A stretch of DNA of 64,000 bases. It comes from Peredibacter starrii (GTDB lineage Bacteria > Bdellovibrionota > Bacteriovoracia > Bacteriovoracales > Bacteriovoracaceae). Each line of letters starts with the position of its first letter. Position 1 is the stretch's first letter. The stretch covers positions 868,001 through 932,000 of the forward strand of contig NZ_CP139487.1 of NCBI RefSeq assembly GCF_034259205.1, read 5' to 3'. Both the position numbers and the translations under genes were made by a program. The notes beneath the pieces were generated by a model, which saw only the letters and a program-made list of their open reading frames with translations, had not been told where the DNA came from and made no database searches. Shown one piece after another: positions 8,865 through 17,499 of this stretch.

Positions 8865-9530
8865 ATGCTTATTCTTAAGATGGCCCTTTTATTTTTTCTG
8901 ACCTCATGCGCTCTTTTTCAGAGTGCTCCTTCACTTAAATCAGAAAATAAAATGAAGCTTCTCGATGCCGTCAGACTTACTGGCGAAGGTCGCGGACGTT
9001 TAACTTTGGGTTCTAGTCAGTACGTTTTTAGTTTCGAAAGTTTGATGAAAGAAAACACTGACTGGCTCTTGGCCGTTTCGATTCCTCTTCATGGCGAAGA
9101 GGTGATGATTCTCCCTGAACTTAAGCAAAAGTCTATGCCTCAGTCTGAGTTTGAATCCTTCGAGGCACGTATCGATCGTGAGTTTGATAGATTAAAACTT
9201 GATAAGGTTTTAACCTCAGAAGAGTTTTTAAAAGAGTTCCGCTCATTAGTGCGATTTAATCTGGCCAAAAGTTGGGGGCTAAAGCCCAATTGTGCAGAGC
9301 AAGGAGAGGATCTTTTATGTGATTTGGACGGAGAAAAATTTCTAGTTCAGGTTACGGAGAAAGAAATCAGCATCATTAAGCTTCTCGGAAAGGGAAGAAG
9401 CCTCGTTCTTAACGCCAAAAATCTTACGAAATCTTTCTTTGATCGCACCGACATTCGTCTTTATTCCAGTGAGTCTCATTCTCAGAAAAAAGAATCTTCG
9501 CTTTCACTTGAACTATTCTGGCAGAACTAG
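8865..9530 (+). CDS. Lipoprotein, possibly LolB-like
   Basis: 221 residues. A short signal peptide with lipobox FLTSC places the lipidated cysteine at residue 15. The mature part has a strand-rich pattern (GEGRGRLTLGSSQYVFSFES) resembling LolB/LolA-type half barrels that carry lipoproteins to the outer membrane. The position behind a TPR gene also recalls lolB neighbourhoods, but I see no diagnostic LolB motif, so this is a suggestion only. It is probably co-transcribed with the TPR lipoprotein. Confidence 0.6.
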   Translation: MLILKMALLFFLTSCALFQSAPSLKSENKMKLLDAVRLTGEGRGRLTLGSSQYVFSFESLMKENTDWLLAVSIPLHGEEVMILPELKQKSMPQSEFESFEARIDREFDRLKLDKVLTSEEFLKEFRSLVRFNLAKSWGLKPNCAEQGEDLLCDLDGEKFLVQVTEKEISIIKLLGKGRSLVLNAKNLTKSFFDRTDIRLYSSESHSQKKESSLSLELFWQN

Positions 9531-9642
9531 TTTTCTGAGTGATTTGGTATCAAATTGCACCTATTGTCAAAAGTTCATTGTTTTTATAGTGATTAGTGAA
9601 CTAATGGCATACAATATTCCATATTTTTAAATTAGGAGCATT

Positions 9643-11403
9643 ATGAAGAGATTGGCCCCGTTGTTGAGTTTGATGCTGATGCTGGCAATCGTTGGTTGTA
9701 GCAAGCAGGACAATTTCGATGAAAGGGAAATCAATCTAGTCTCTCCAGAAAAAATCGCAGGCTATGATCCGATCCATGCTTCTGATCAATACTCAGGAAA
9801 TGAGGCCGGAAAAGTTTACGAAGGTCTTTTCGAATTCCATCCACTAAAGCGTCCTTACGAATTAATGCCGAACCTTGCCGAAGCTCTTCCAACAGTAAGT
9901 GCTGATGGTTTGACTTACACTTTCAAACTAAGAAAGGGTGTGCTGTTTCACGATAGCCCTGCATTTAAAGATGGCATCGGTCGTGAAATGAAATCTGATG
10001 ATGTGATCTACTCACTTAAGCGTTTGGCCGATCCGAAACTGATGGCCAAGGGCTGGTGGTTATTTGATGAGCGTATTGTTGGTCTAAACGAGTGGAGAAC
10101 AAAATACTCTGCTCTTGATGCCACTGTTTACGAAGAAGAGATCGAAGGTCTTAAGAAAGTAGATGACTATACATTCACTGTAAAACTTAAAAGTCCTTAT
10201 CCTCAGTTCCTTTACGCGCTTGCGATGCCTTATTCTTTTATCGTAGCGAAAGAAGCAGTTGATCACTTCGGGAAAGAGTTTTTGAATCACCCAGTTGGAA
10301 CTGGTCCATTCATCCTTCCGAGATTCGATCAGTCAAACCTGATTGTTTATAACCGCAACCCTAAGTTCCGTGAGAAGTTTTATCCAACTGAAGGTGAAGA
10401 GGGCGATGATAAACTTGGTCTACTTGCTGATGCTGGTAAAAAAATCCCTCTGGTTGATCGTATCAATGTTCATATCGTAGTTGAGTCTCAGCCGAAATGG
10501 TTGTCTTTCCAAAAAGGTAAAGACGATGTGATTGAGCTTAAAGACAACAACATCGACCAAGCGATCACAAAAGAAAAAGAACTTCGTTCTGAGCACAAAG
10601 AAAAAGGCATTCGTCTAATTCTTAAGCCTCAGCTTGATGTGACTTTCTTTGCTTTCAACCACGAAGATAAAACATTTCAAAACCGTAAGCTTCGTCAGGC
10701 CATGAACATGGCGTACAACCGTGCTGAAGCGAATAGACTATTCTATGAAGGTACTGCAATTGATGCTCAAGGTGTAATTCCTCCAGGCATGGGCGGTTAC
10801 CGTAAAGAATTCAAAAACCCTTATGTGAAGTTTGATCTTGAAGGCGCCAAGAAGCTTTTAGCTGAAGCCGGTTACCCGGGTGGAAAAGGTCTTCCGGAAA
10901 TCACCATCCAAACTCGTAACGAAACAATTGCTCGTCAGCAAATTGAGTTCTTCGCGAAGTGTATGGATAAAATCGGTATCAAGATCAATGTAGGCATGAA
11001 CACATGGCCTGAACTTGTGAACAAAGTAACGAAGAAACAACACCAGATGTACACAATGGCATGGGGTGCTGATTATCCGGACGCTGAAAACTTCCTAGGT
11101 CTTCTTTATTGTCCAAACCAATCTCCAGGTTCTAATGGTGCTAACTATTGTAACCCAGAGTTTGATGCTCTTTATAAGCAAGCAACTGTGATGCAGGATT
11201 CTCCAGAGAGAACAGCACTTTATGAAAAGCTAAACGAAATGGCAGCTGTTGATGCTCCATGGGTATTCGGCTTTAACCGTACTCGTATGTATCTGGTTCA
11301 AGCTTGGCTTAAAAACTTTAAATTTATGGAATTCAACCATAACCAATTTCAATATCTGAACGTTGACCTTGAAGTGAAAAAAGAACTCAGTAAGAAGTTT
11401 TAG
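9643..11403 (+). CDS. Oligopeptide ABC transporter, substrate-binding lipoprotein
   Basis: 586 residues. The lipobox AIVGC puts the lipidated cysteine at residue 19. The body has SBP family 5 (DppA/OppA) features: the early YEGLFEFHP block, LTYTFKLRKGVLFHD, the hinge segment FLNHPVGTGPFILPRFDQSN, and LRQAMNMAYNRAEANRLFYE. The protein captures peptides in the periplasm and delivers them to the permeases encoded by the next two genes. Genes for the two permeases and a double ATPase follow with gaps of 8, 6 and 2 bases, so this is a complete five-domain importer in one operon. A second, non-lipidated paralogue is encoded near 62 kb. Confidence 0.93.
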   Translation: MKRLAPLLSLMLMLAIVGCSKQDNFDEREINLVSPEKIAGYDPIHASDQYSGNEAGKVYEGLFEFHPLKRPYELMPNLAEALPTVSADGLTYTFKLRKGVLFHDSPAFKDGIGREMKSDDVIYSLKRLADPKLMAKGWWLFDERIVGLNEWRTKYSALDATVYEEEIEGLKKVDDYTFTVKLKSPYPQFLYALAMPYSFIVAKEAVDHFGKEFLNHPVGTGPFILPRFDQSNLIVYNRNPKFREKFYPTEGEEGDDKLGLLADAGKKIPLVDRINVHIVVESQPKWLSFQKGKDDVIELKDNNIDQAITKEKELRSEHKEKGIRLILKPQLDVTFFAFNHEDKTFQNRKLRQAMNMAYNRAEANRLFYEGTAIDAQGVIPPGMGGYRKEFKNPYVKFDLEGAKKLLAEAGYPGGKGLPEITIQTRNETIARQQIEFFAKCMDKIGIKINVGMNTWPELVNKVTKKQHQMYTMAWGADYPDAENFLGLLYCPNQSPGSNGANYCNPEFDALYKQATVMQDSPERTALYEKLNEMAAVDAPWVFGFNRTRMYLVQAWLKNFKFMEFNHNQFQYLNVDLEVKKELSKKF

Positions 11404-11411
11404 TAGGAAAA

Positions 11412-12347
11412 ATGATTAAGTACATTATTCGTAGATTGCTCAACCTCATCCCGGTATTACTCGGGGTGAGCTTTATTATCTTTGTGCTCTTTAACCTGGT
11501 ATCAGGAGATCCGACTGCGGTTCTTCTAGGTAAGAACGCAACTGCCAAGCAAATGGCAGAACTCAGAGAACAACTTGGCCTTAATAAGCCATTGTTCGAT
11601 CAGTACCTGGACGTAGTGAAATCTGCCTTCACATTCGATTTCGGTAGATCATGGGCCACTAAGCAAGAGATCACTTATATGATCAAGCAAGGTGCTTATC
11701 CATCGATGGTTCTGACTGTTCCGGCATTCATCATCGCGACCATCTTCTCGCTCATCATTTCATTAGTGGTGGCCTTCTACCGTGGTAAAGGAATCGATCT
11801 TTTTGTTCGTATTCTTTGTATCGCCGGAGTGAGTGTTTCGGCCCTGGCCTACATTCTTGGTTTTCAATACCTCTTCGCTTACAAGCTCGGATGGTTTGAG
11901 ATTTCAGGTTTCGAATACGGTTTCCCGGATTTCGTTCCTTATATCGCACTTCCGGCGATCATCTGGATTCTTCTAAGCTTAGGACCTGATGTTCGTTTCT
12001 TCCGTACGATTATGCTCGATGAGATTTATCAGGACTACGTTCGTACTGCTCGTGCGAAAGGTCTTAGCGAAGTTGTGATCCTGCTTAAGCACGTTCTGAG
12101 AAATGCTTTGATTCCGATTATTACGTACGTTGTGATTCAGATTCCGTCGCTCATTCTTGGTGCGCTTCTTCTGGAAAATTTCTTCAGTATTCCTGGTCTT
12201 GGTGGAATTACCCTAAACGCTCTTAACTCGTCGGACTTCCCGGTGATTAAGGCGATGGCGATTCTATCAAGTGTTCTATACATCGTTATGAGTCTTGTAA
12301 CAGATATTTTATATACCCTAGCTGACCCTCGCGTTAAGTTGAAGTAG
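11412..12347 (+). CDS. Oligopeptide ABC transporter permease, DppB/OppB type
   Basis: 311 residues with about six membrane helices, starting with IIRRLLNLIPVLLGVSFIIF, the standard N-terminus of DppB/OppB permeases. The binding-protein-dependent transport loop that contacts the ATPase reads YVRTARAKGLSEVVILLKHV (about 215-235), with the EAA-type glycine in place. It forms the inner-membrane channel together with the next gene product. Confidence 0.95.
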   Translation: MIKYIIRRLLNLIPVLLGVSFIIFVLFNLVSGDPTAVLLGKNATAKQMAELREQLGLNKPLFDQYLDVVKSAFTFDFGRSWATKQEITYMIKQGAYPSMVLTVPAFIIATIFSLIISLVVAFYRGKGIDLFVRILCIAGVSVSALAYILGFQYLFAYKLGWFEISGFEYGFPDFVPYIALPAIIWILLSLGPDVRFFRTIMLDEIYQDYVRTARAKGLSEVVILLKHVLRNALIPIITYVVIQIPSLILGALLLENFFSIPGLGGITLNALNSSDFPVIKAMAILSSVLYIVMSLVTDILYTLADPRVKLK

Positions 12348-12353
12348 AGAATT

Positions 12354-13205
12354 ATGAAAGAGAATTCATTGTGGAAAGATGCTTTTAAGCGACTCATTAA
12401 AGATAAGTGGGCCTTCGGTTCATTGATCATTGTCGCTATTTATTCAATTGTGGCGATTCTTGCTGCTACTGGTTTACTTGCCGCTGATTGGGCAAGAGAA
12501 GTTGGTGCTTCGAATCTACCTCCAAGTGCTGAGCACTGGTTTGGTACAGATATCTTCGGCCGAGATGTACTTGCAAAGGTTCTTCACGGAACACAGATTG
12601 CGATGTCAGTGGGTCTAGCGACTTCACTTATCGCGATTCCAATTGGTGTGATCCTTGGTGCACTTGCTGGTTACTTCGGTGGATGGGTCGATGATGTGAT
12701 CACTTGGCTTTATACAACTTTTTCTTCAATTCCAAATATCATGCTTTTGATTTCAATCACGATGATTCTTGGAAAGGGTCTCTTCGCGGTATACATCGCT
12801 CTTGGTGCAACCAGTTGGGTAACTCTTTGCCGTCTTATCCGTGGTGAAGTGATGAAGCACAAAGAAAGAGAATACGTTCAGGCAGCAGGAGCAATTGGTG
12901 GTGGACACTTTCGTAAGCTGTTCCTTCACATCCTTCCGAACGTTACACACATTGTGATCATTAACACATCGCTTCAGTTCCAGTTCGCGATTAAATCAGA
13001 AGTTATTCTTTCTTATCTTGGCCTTGGTGTTCAAGGTGAACCAAGCTGGGGAACAATGATCGATGACGCTAAACTTGAGCTAGCACGCGGAGTGTGGTGG
13101 CAGCTTGCAGGTGCGACTACCGCCATGTTCATCGTTGTATTAGCATTTAACCTACTTGGGGACGCTCTACGTGATGCCCTAGATCCAAAGCTAAAAGGAA
13201 AATAG
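12354..13205 (+). CDS. Oligopeptide ABC transporter permease, DppC/OppC type
   Basis: 283 residues, about six membrane helices. The N-terminal segment [20 protein letters not shown] and the block [20 protein letters not shown] are typical of OppC-type permeases. The ATPase-contact loop reads [20 protein letters not shown]. It lies between the OppB-like permease and the double ATPase with very short gaps, and completes the membrane part of the importer. Confidence 0.95.
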   Translation: MKENSLWKDAFKRLIKDKWAFGSLIIVAIYSIVAILAATGLLAADWAREVGASNLPPSAEHWFGTDIFGRDVLAKVLHGTQIAMSVGLATSLIAIPIGVILGALAGYFGGWVDDVITWLYTTFSSIPNIMLLISITMILGKGLFAVYIALGATSWVTLCRLIRGEVMKHKEREYVQAAGAIGGGHFRKLFLHILPNVTHIVIINTSLQFQFAIKSEVILSYLGLGVQGEPSWGTMIDDAKLELARGVWWQLAGATTAMFIVVLAFNLLGDALRDALDPKLKGK

Positions 13206-13207
13206 CA

Positions 13208-14938
13208 ATGACATCTTCACCACTTCTTTCAGTAAGAAATCTCGTGGTTGATTTTCACACCAGTGAGGGTGTGACTCGAGCAGTAAATAACATCTCATTC
13301 GATATCCCGGCCGGTAAAACAATCGGTATCGTAGGTGAATCTGGTTCAGGTAAATCAGTTACGTCACTAGCTGTGATGGGACTTCTTCAAAAGCCTGCGG
13401 CCAAAATTCCTCAAGGGGAAATTCTTTTTAATGGCCAGGACCTTCTGAAGTTTAACGACGCTCAGATGCGTGATATCCGCGGAAATCAAATCTCAATGAT
13501 CTTCCAGGAACCGATGACAAGCTTAAACCCGGTTTTCAAAGTAGGGGACCAGATCGCGGAAACGATTCGTATTCACCGTCAGGTTTCTAAAAAAGAAGCT
13601 TGGGACCGAGCGGTTGATTTGATGAACCAAGTAGGAATTCCTAATCCTTCTGCTTCTGCTCATAAATACCCGCATGAAATGTCAGGTGGTCAAAAGCAAC
13701 GTGTGATGATTGCCATGGCGATTGCTTGTGAACCAAAACTTCTTATCTGTGATGAGCCGACAACTGCTCTGGATGTAACGATTCAGAAGCAGGTATTGGA
13801 CCTTCTTCACGGTCTACAACAGAAGCACCACATGAGTATGATGTTCATCACTCACGATCTTGGAGTAATCGGTGATATCGCCGATGACGTAGTGGTGATG
13901 TACCGCTCGAACGTGGTTGAGAAAAACAACGCCAAAGAAATTTTCTATACAGCGAAGCACCCATATACAAAGGGTCTACTTGCTTGTCGTCCGAAGCTTG
14001 GAGCTAATCCTCGTCGTCTTCTGACAGTAAGTGACTTCATGGATGACAACGGTGTTGAAAAACACGTTTCAGCTGAAAGAGTTCAAGTCTTTGAAAAAGA
14101 AGATGAGCCAAACAGATCAGACGAAATTCTTCTGGAAGTAAAAAACCTTGTGACTCAATTCCCCATCAAAGGCGGACTATTTGGTCGCACGGTTGATCAC
14201 TTTAAGGCCGTAAATGATGTGAGCTTCACTCTTAAAAAAGGTCAAACACTTGGTCTGGTAGGAGAGTCTGGTTGCGGTAAAACAACTTTGGGTCGTTCGA
14301 TCCTTCGTTTGATTGAGCCAGCATCTGGTAACATCATCTATAACGGGAAAGACATCACGCAAGTGGGGGCCGAAGAGCTTCGTCTTCTTCGTCGTAAGAT
14401 GCAGATCATTTTCCAGGATCCTTATTCATCTCTTAACCCGCGTATGACCGTGGCAGAGATTTTGACTGAACCACTAAATATTCACAATGTGGGAAGTGGT
14501 CGTCAGGAACGTCTCGATATGGCGAAACAGTTATTTGAGAAAGTGGGTCTTAAGGCCGCTCAACTTAATCGTTATCCGCATGAGTTCTCTGGTGGCCAGA
14601 GACAACGTATCTGTATCGCTCGTGCTCTTATGCTTCGTCCTGAGTTCGTGATTTGTGATGAATCAGTTTCGGCCCTCGACGTATCAGTTCAAGCTCAAGT
14701 TCTAAACCTTCTTCTTGATCTACAGGAAGAGTTTGGTCTTACATATGTGTTTATTTCGCACGATCTTGGCGTGGTGAATTTCATTGCCGACGAAGTGGGT
14801 GTGATGAACAAAGGTAAGATCATCGAGATGGATAAAGCGAGCCAGATCTATAAGAACCCGAAAGAAGAGTACACAAGAGCTCTCCTTTCAGCGATTCCTA
14901 AGGGTGAAGGTAAGGCTAATCTCGCGGCGCTGGTTTAA
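13208..14938 (+). CDS. Peptide ABC transporter ATPase, OppD-OppF fusion
   Basis: 576 residues with two full ABC ATPase domains. Domain 1: Walker A GESGSGKS (43-50), signature MSGGQKQRV, Walker [13 protein letters not shown]. Domain 2: Walker A GESGCGKT, signature FSGGQRQRI, Walker [13 protein letters not shown], in which the usual Pro after the catalytic Glu is Ser. Fused pairs of this kind occur in the YejF and GsiA importers. The oligopeptide-transport C-terminal extension (HPYTKGLL) is present after domain 1. It supplies energy for the importer. The 3' end overlaps the convergent symporter gene by 23 bases. Confidence 0.95.
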   Translation: MTSSPLLSVRNLVVDFHTSEGVTRAVNNISFDIPAGKTIGIVGESGSGKSVTSLAVMGLLQKPAAKIPQGEILFNGQDLLKFNDAQMRDIRGNQISMIFQEPMTSLNPVFKVGDQIAETIRIHRQVSKKEAWDRAVDLMNQVGIPNPSASAHKYPHEMSGGQKQRVMIAMAIACEPKLLICDEPTTALDVTIQKQVLDLLHGLQQKHHMSMMFITHDLGVIGDIADDVVVMYRSNVVEKNNAKEIFYTAKHPYTKGLLACRPKLGANPRRLLTVSDFMDDNGVEKHVSAERVQVFEKEDEPNRSDEILLEVKNLVTQFPIKGGLFGRTVDHFKAVNDVSFTLKKGQTLGLVGESGCGKTTLGRSILRLIEPASGNIIYNGKDITQVGAEELRLLRRKMQIIFQDPYSSLNPRMTVAEILTEPLNIHNVGSGRQERLDMAKQLFEKVGLKAAQLNRYPHEFSGGQRQRICIARALMLRPEFVICDESVSALDVSVQAQVLNLLLDLQEEFGLTYVFISHDLGVVNFIADEVGVMNKGKIIEMDKASQIYKNPKEEYTRALLSAIPKGEGKANLAALV

Positions 14939-16370
14939 GCGTCGAGTAGATCTTCAAGAACAAGAGACTCATTCCGCATCCCCAATACACATTCAGGTTC
15001 CAGTCCCAGACTAGGACCTGAGTGTTTAAATAGACGCCGCTAATTCCGAATAAATAAGCTCCAATTACACTGACTGTTGAGAGTTGGTATTTAAACCACT
15101 TCTTCAGAACGATCTTACTCATGAAAAGTCCAAGCAGGGCCCCGCCTGTCCATGATTGAACTTTAAGACCAAGCATTAGAAGACCATCGTTAGTTGATGC
15201 CACAACCGCAATTCCAAATAAGAGTAGGGTAATGATCAGCGTATCAAAGAACGAATACAGCTTCATTTTTTCCGGTTTTCTCAGAGGGAAAATATCGTTG
15301 TAAACAGTGGCGCAAAGAGCATTGATTGTGGAATCAAGAGTACTCATTGTCGCGGCAAGAACTCCTGCCACCATAATGCCTCTGATGCCAGCAGGAAAAT
15401 AATTAATGATGTAATGACTGAACAAATGATCAGCATTGATGACTGACTCAGGCATTGGTTCAGATTGATAATGCACCCATAGTAGAGCACCTACACCTAG
15501 AAACAACAGTCCAACTGCGATTGAAATAAATGAAGAAAAGAAAATCGCCATCTGTCCTTTGCGAAGACTTTGACTGGCAGTCAGTCGTTGAGCGAAGTCT
15601 TGATCTACACCATGAGTGGACATATCAAATAAAATACCGCCCATGATTCCGAAAATAAAAGGCCAAGGATTCTCAAAACTGAAGAATGATGTTTTGCCTG
15701 CATTATGAGCAAAAATCATCATGTCTGACCATGCCTGGTTACTTGTTTGTGGAATTAAATAATGAGCAATCAGACCACCTAAAACAAATAAACTCATTTG
15801 CATGATATCTGTTCTTACTACGGCCTTCAGACCCCCAATCAAGGTATACAAAAAAGTCATACCCGTTACAATGGCCAGACCCAGATACACATTGATGCCA
15901 AGAAAGTGCGACACCAAAATCGATCCGGAGAACAATCTCACACCAACGGAAAGAATTTTAGAAACCGTGTAAAACATGGCCACTGCTCTTTGACCGGAAG
16001 GTAGCCCGGTTTCTTGGGCCATGACTTCATAAATCGTAAGTCCTTTGCCATAGACCTTCGGAAGAAAAACGAGCGCAATAACCAGACGGCCAACAATGGC
16101 ACCCATGTAGATTTGAATGAAGGAAAAGTTATTGTTGAAGGCAAATGCTGGAATACCTAGAAAAGTGAGAGCAGAGACCTCTGTGGCAATAATCGAGCAA
16201 ATTGATTCAGTAAAGGTGAGCGAGTTATTGGCCAGATACTGTTCTTTTGCCAGAACCTTAGGGTCGTTCGAATGAGAAACTTTGGTCGCCTTTCCCGCAC
16301 GAATAGCTAGGTAAAATACTAGAATGATATAAAAGACGATGACCGCCCAGTCGATTAATTGAATATCCAT
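14916..16370 (-). CDS. Sodium:solute symporter (SSS family)
   Basis: 484 residues with about 13 hydrophobic segments. The SSS signature is visible in [20 protein letters not shown] (about 185-204) and in the glycine-rich [20 protein letters not shown], where [10 protein letters not shown] is the core sodium-binding helix of the family. Such carriers take up sugars, amino acids, nucleosides or carboxylates with Na+. The substrate cannot be told from the sequence. The gene stands alone on the minus strand, convergent with the peptide importer and divergent from the HD-GYP-like gene. Confidence 0.9.
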   Translation of the reverse strand: MDIQLIDWAVIVFYIILVFYLAIRAGKATKVSHSNDPKVLAKEQYLANNSLTFTESICSIIATEVSALTFLGIPAFAFNNNFSFIQIYMGAIVGRLVIALVFLPKVYGKGLTIYEVMAQETGLPSGQRAVAMFYTVSKILSVGVRLFSGSILVSHFLGINVYLGLAIVTGMTFLYTLIGGLKAVVRTDIMQMSLFVLGGLIAHYLIPQTSNQAWSDMMIFAHNAGKTSFFSFENPWPFIFGIMGGILFDMSTHGVDQDFAQRLTASQSLRKGQMAIFFSSFISIAVGLLFLGVGALLWVHYQSEPMPESVINADHLFSHYIINYFPAGIRGIMVAGVLAATMSTLDSTINALCATVYNDIFPLRKPEKMKLYSFFDTLIITLLLFGIAVVASTNDGLLMLGLKVQSWTGGALLGLFMSKIVLKKWFKYQLSTVSVIGAYLFGISGVYLNTQVLVWDWNLNVYWGCGMSLLFLKIYSTLKPAPRD

Positions 16371-16503
16371 GATGTTCTCCAGGTAAGAACGAGTCTATGA
16401 TAAGCAGATCAAATTCGTCCATCATTCTAGCGTTTTTCTTTTGCTAAAGTATCTCATTCATTCGCTTTTTTTTCCGATAGGTATTGAGAAGTACTAGGGT
16501 TTT

Positions 16504-17499
16504 ATGACACAAGAAGCGACCTCTACATTCAAACTTCCGGTGAAGGATTTAGCAAAGAAAGTTATTTGCGATGGTCACCTTTTTCTCACCAGTGGTGGGA
16601 GAAAATTCTATTTGATGAAGCCTGGTGTGTTTGTTGATCCGGCCTTTGTAAAAAAACACGCGCCTCATAATTCTAATTTTGATTTTGAAACCGTTGTTCA
16701 TGATGAAGTGAAAGAAAAATTTAAAACACTCTTTCGTGAACTTCGTTATTTGCAGTTTGAAAAAGACCTGCGCTTAAAGTGTTTTGAAATCGTTGCCTAC
16801 TTCTATCGCACTTATTCGAGTGATGAGCATTTCTTATCATTTGCTCTGGCCTGTCATGAAGAGTTCTGCCAAATCTCAATTGATGAGCAGCTAAAAATGC
16901 ATGAAACCGATATGCATCTCTTTAGAAAATCAATTTACTCTGCGGCCTTCGCCGTGATCATTGGCATGACAAATGACTTCTATCATTTCTTGATGCTGAA
17001 AGATTTTTATAACCTCACAATGGCCCTCGATATTGGTCTGTGTGATACGAGCTATAGTTGGTTTGTGGCCCAGGCCTGTAATGAAGAAAATCGTCAGCCT
17101 GGTACGGGTAAGGCCTATCTGGAAAAAGAAAAGGCGACAGAGCAGGAGATTCAGGTCTTCTTGAAACATCCTGAGCGTGGTTATGAATTCTTGAAGAGCA
17201 ATAGTTTATTGTCCCATCCGGAACTGAAGGAAGTGGCACTCTATCAGCATGAACTGTCTGATGGAAATGGTTTTCCAAGAGGTGTTGCCAAAGGGCAGGT
17301 CTCGAGTTGGGAAGCAGTGGTGATTTTCGCAGACTCATTAGTGGATATTCGAAGTGAATATTCATTTGAAACAGAAGTGATTAAGTATCTTCTGAATTTT
17401 CAAAATCAGAAGTTAAGAGATCTTCCCGTGGGAAGAGTTTATAAAAAGATGTGTATGGCATTTGATCATCTTGGGTCAATGAAGGAGACAGGGTCTTAA
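16504..17499 (+). CDS. Degenerate HD-GYP domain protein
   Basis: 331 residues. The C-terminal half keeps the GYP part of an HD-GYP cyclic-di-GMP phosphodiesterase: HPERGYEFLK (222-231) and HELSDGNGFPRG (249-260, family HHExxDGxGYP). The HD part is lost: the place of the HDIGK block reads LDIGLCDTSY (about 175-184), and the first metal-binding histidine also seems replaced in FRKSIYSAAFAVIIGM. Catalysis is therefore doubtful, and a sensor or scaffold role is more likely. Its stop overlaps the start of the coiled-coil gene by one base (TAATG), so the two products are probably made together. Confidence 0.7.
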   Translation: MTQEATSTFKLPVKDLAKKVICDGHLFLTSGGRKFYLMKPGVFVDPAFVKKHAPHNSNFDFETVVHDEVKEKFKTLFRELRYLQFEKDLRLKCFEIVAYFYRTYSSDEHFLSFALACHEEFCQISIDEQLKMHETDMHLFRKSIYSAAFAVIIGMTNDFYHFLMLKDFYNLTMALDIGLCDTSYSWFVAQACNEENRQPGTGKAYLEKEKATEQEIQVFLKHPERGYEFLKSNSLLSHPELKEVALYQHELSDGNGFPRGVAKGQVSSWEAVVIFADSLVDIRSEYSFETEVIKYLLNFQNQKLRDLPVGRVYKKMCMAFDHLGSMKETGS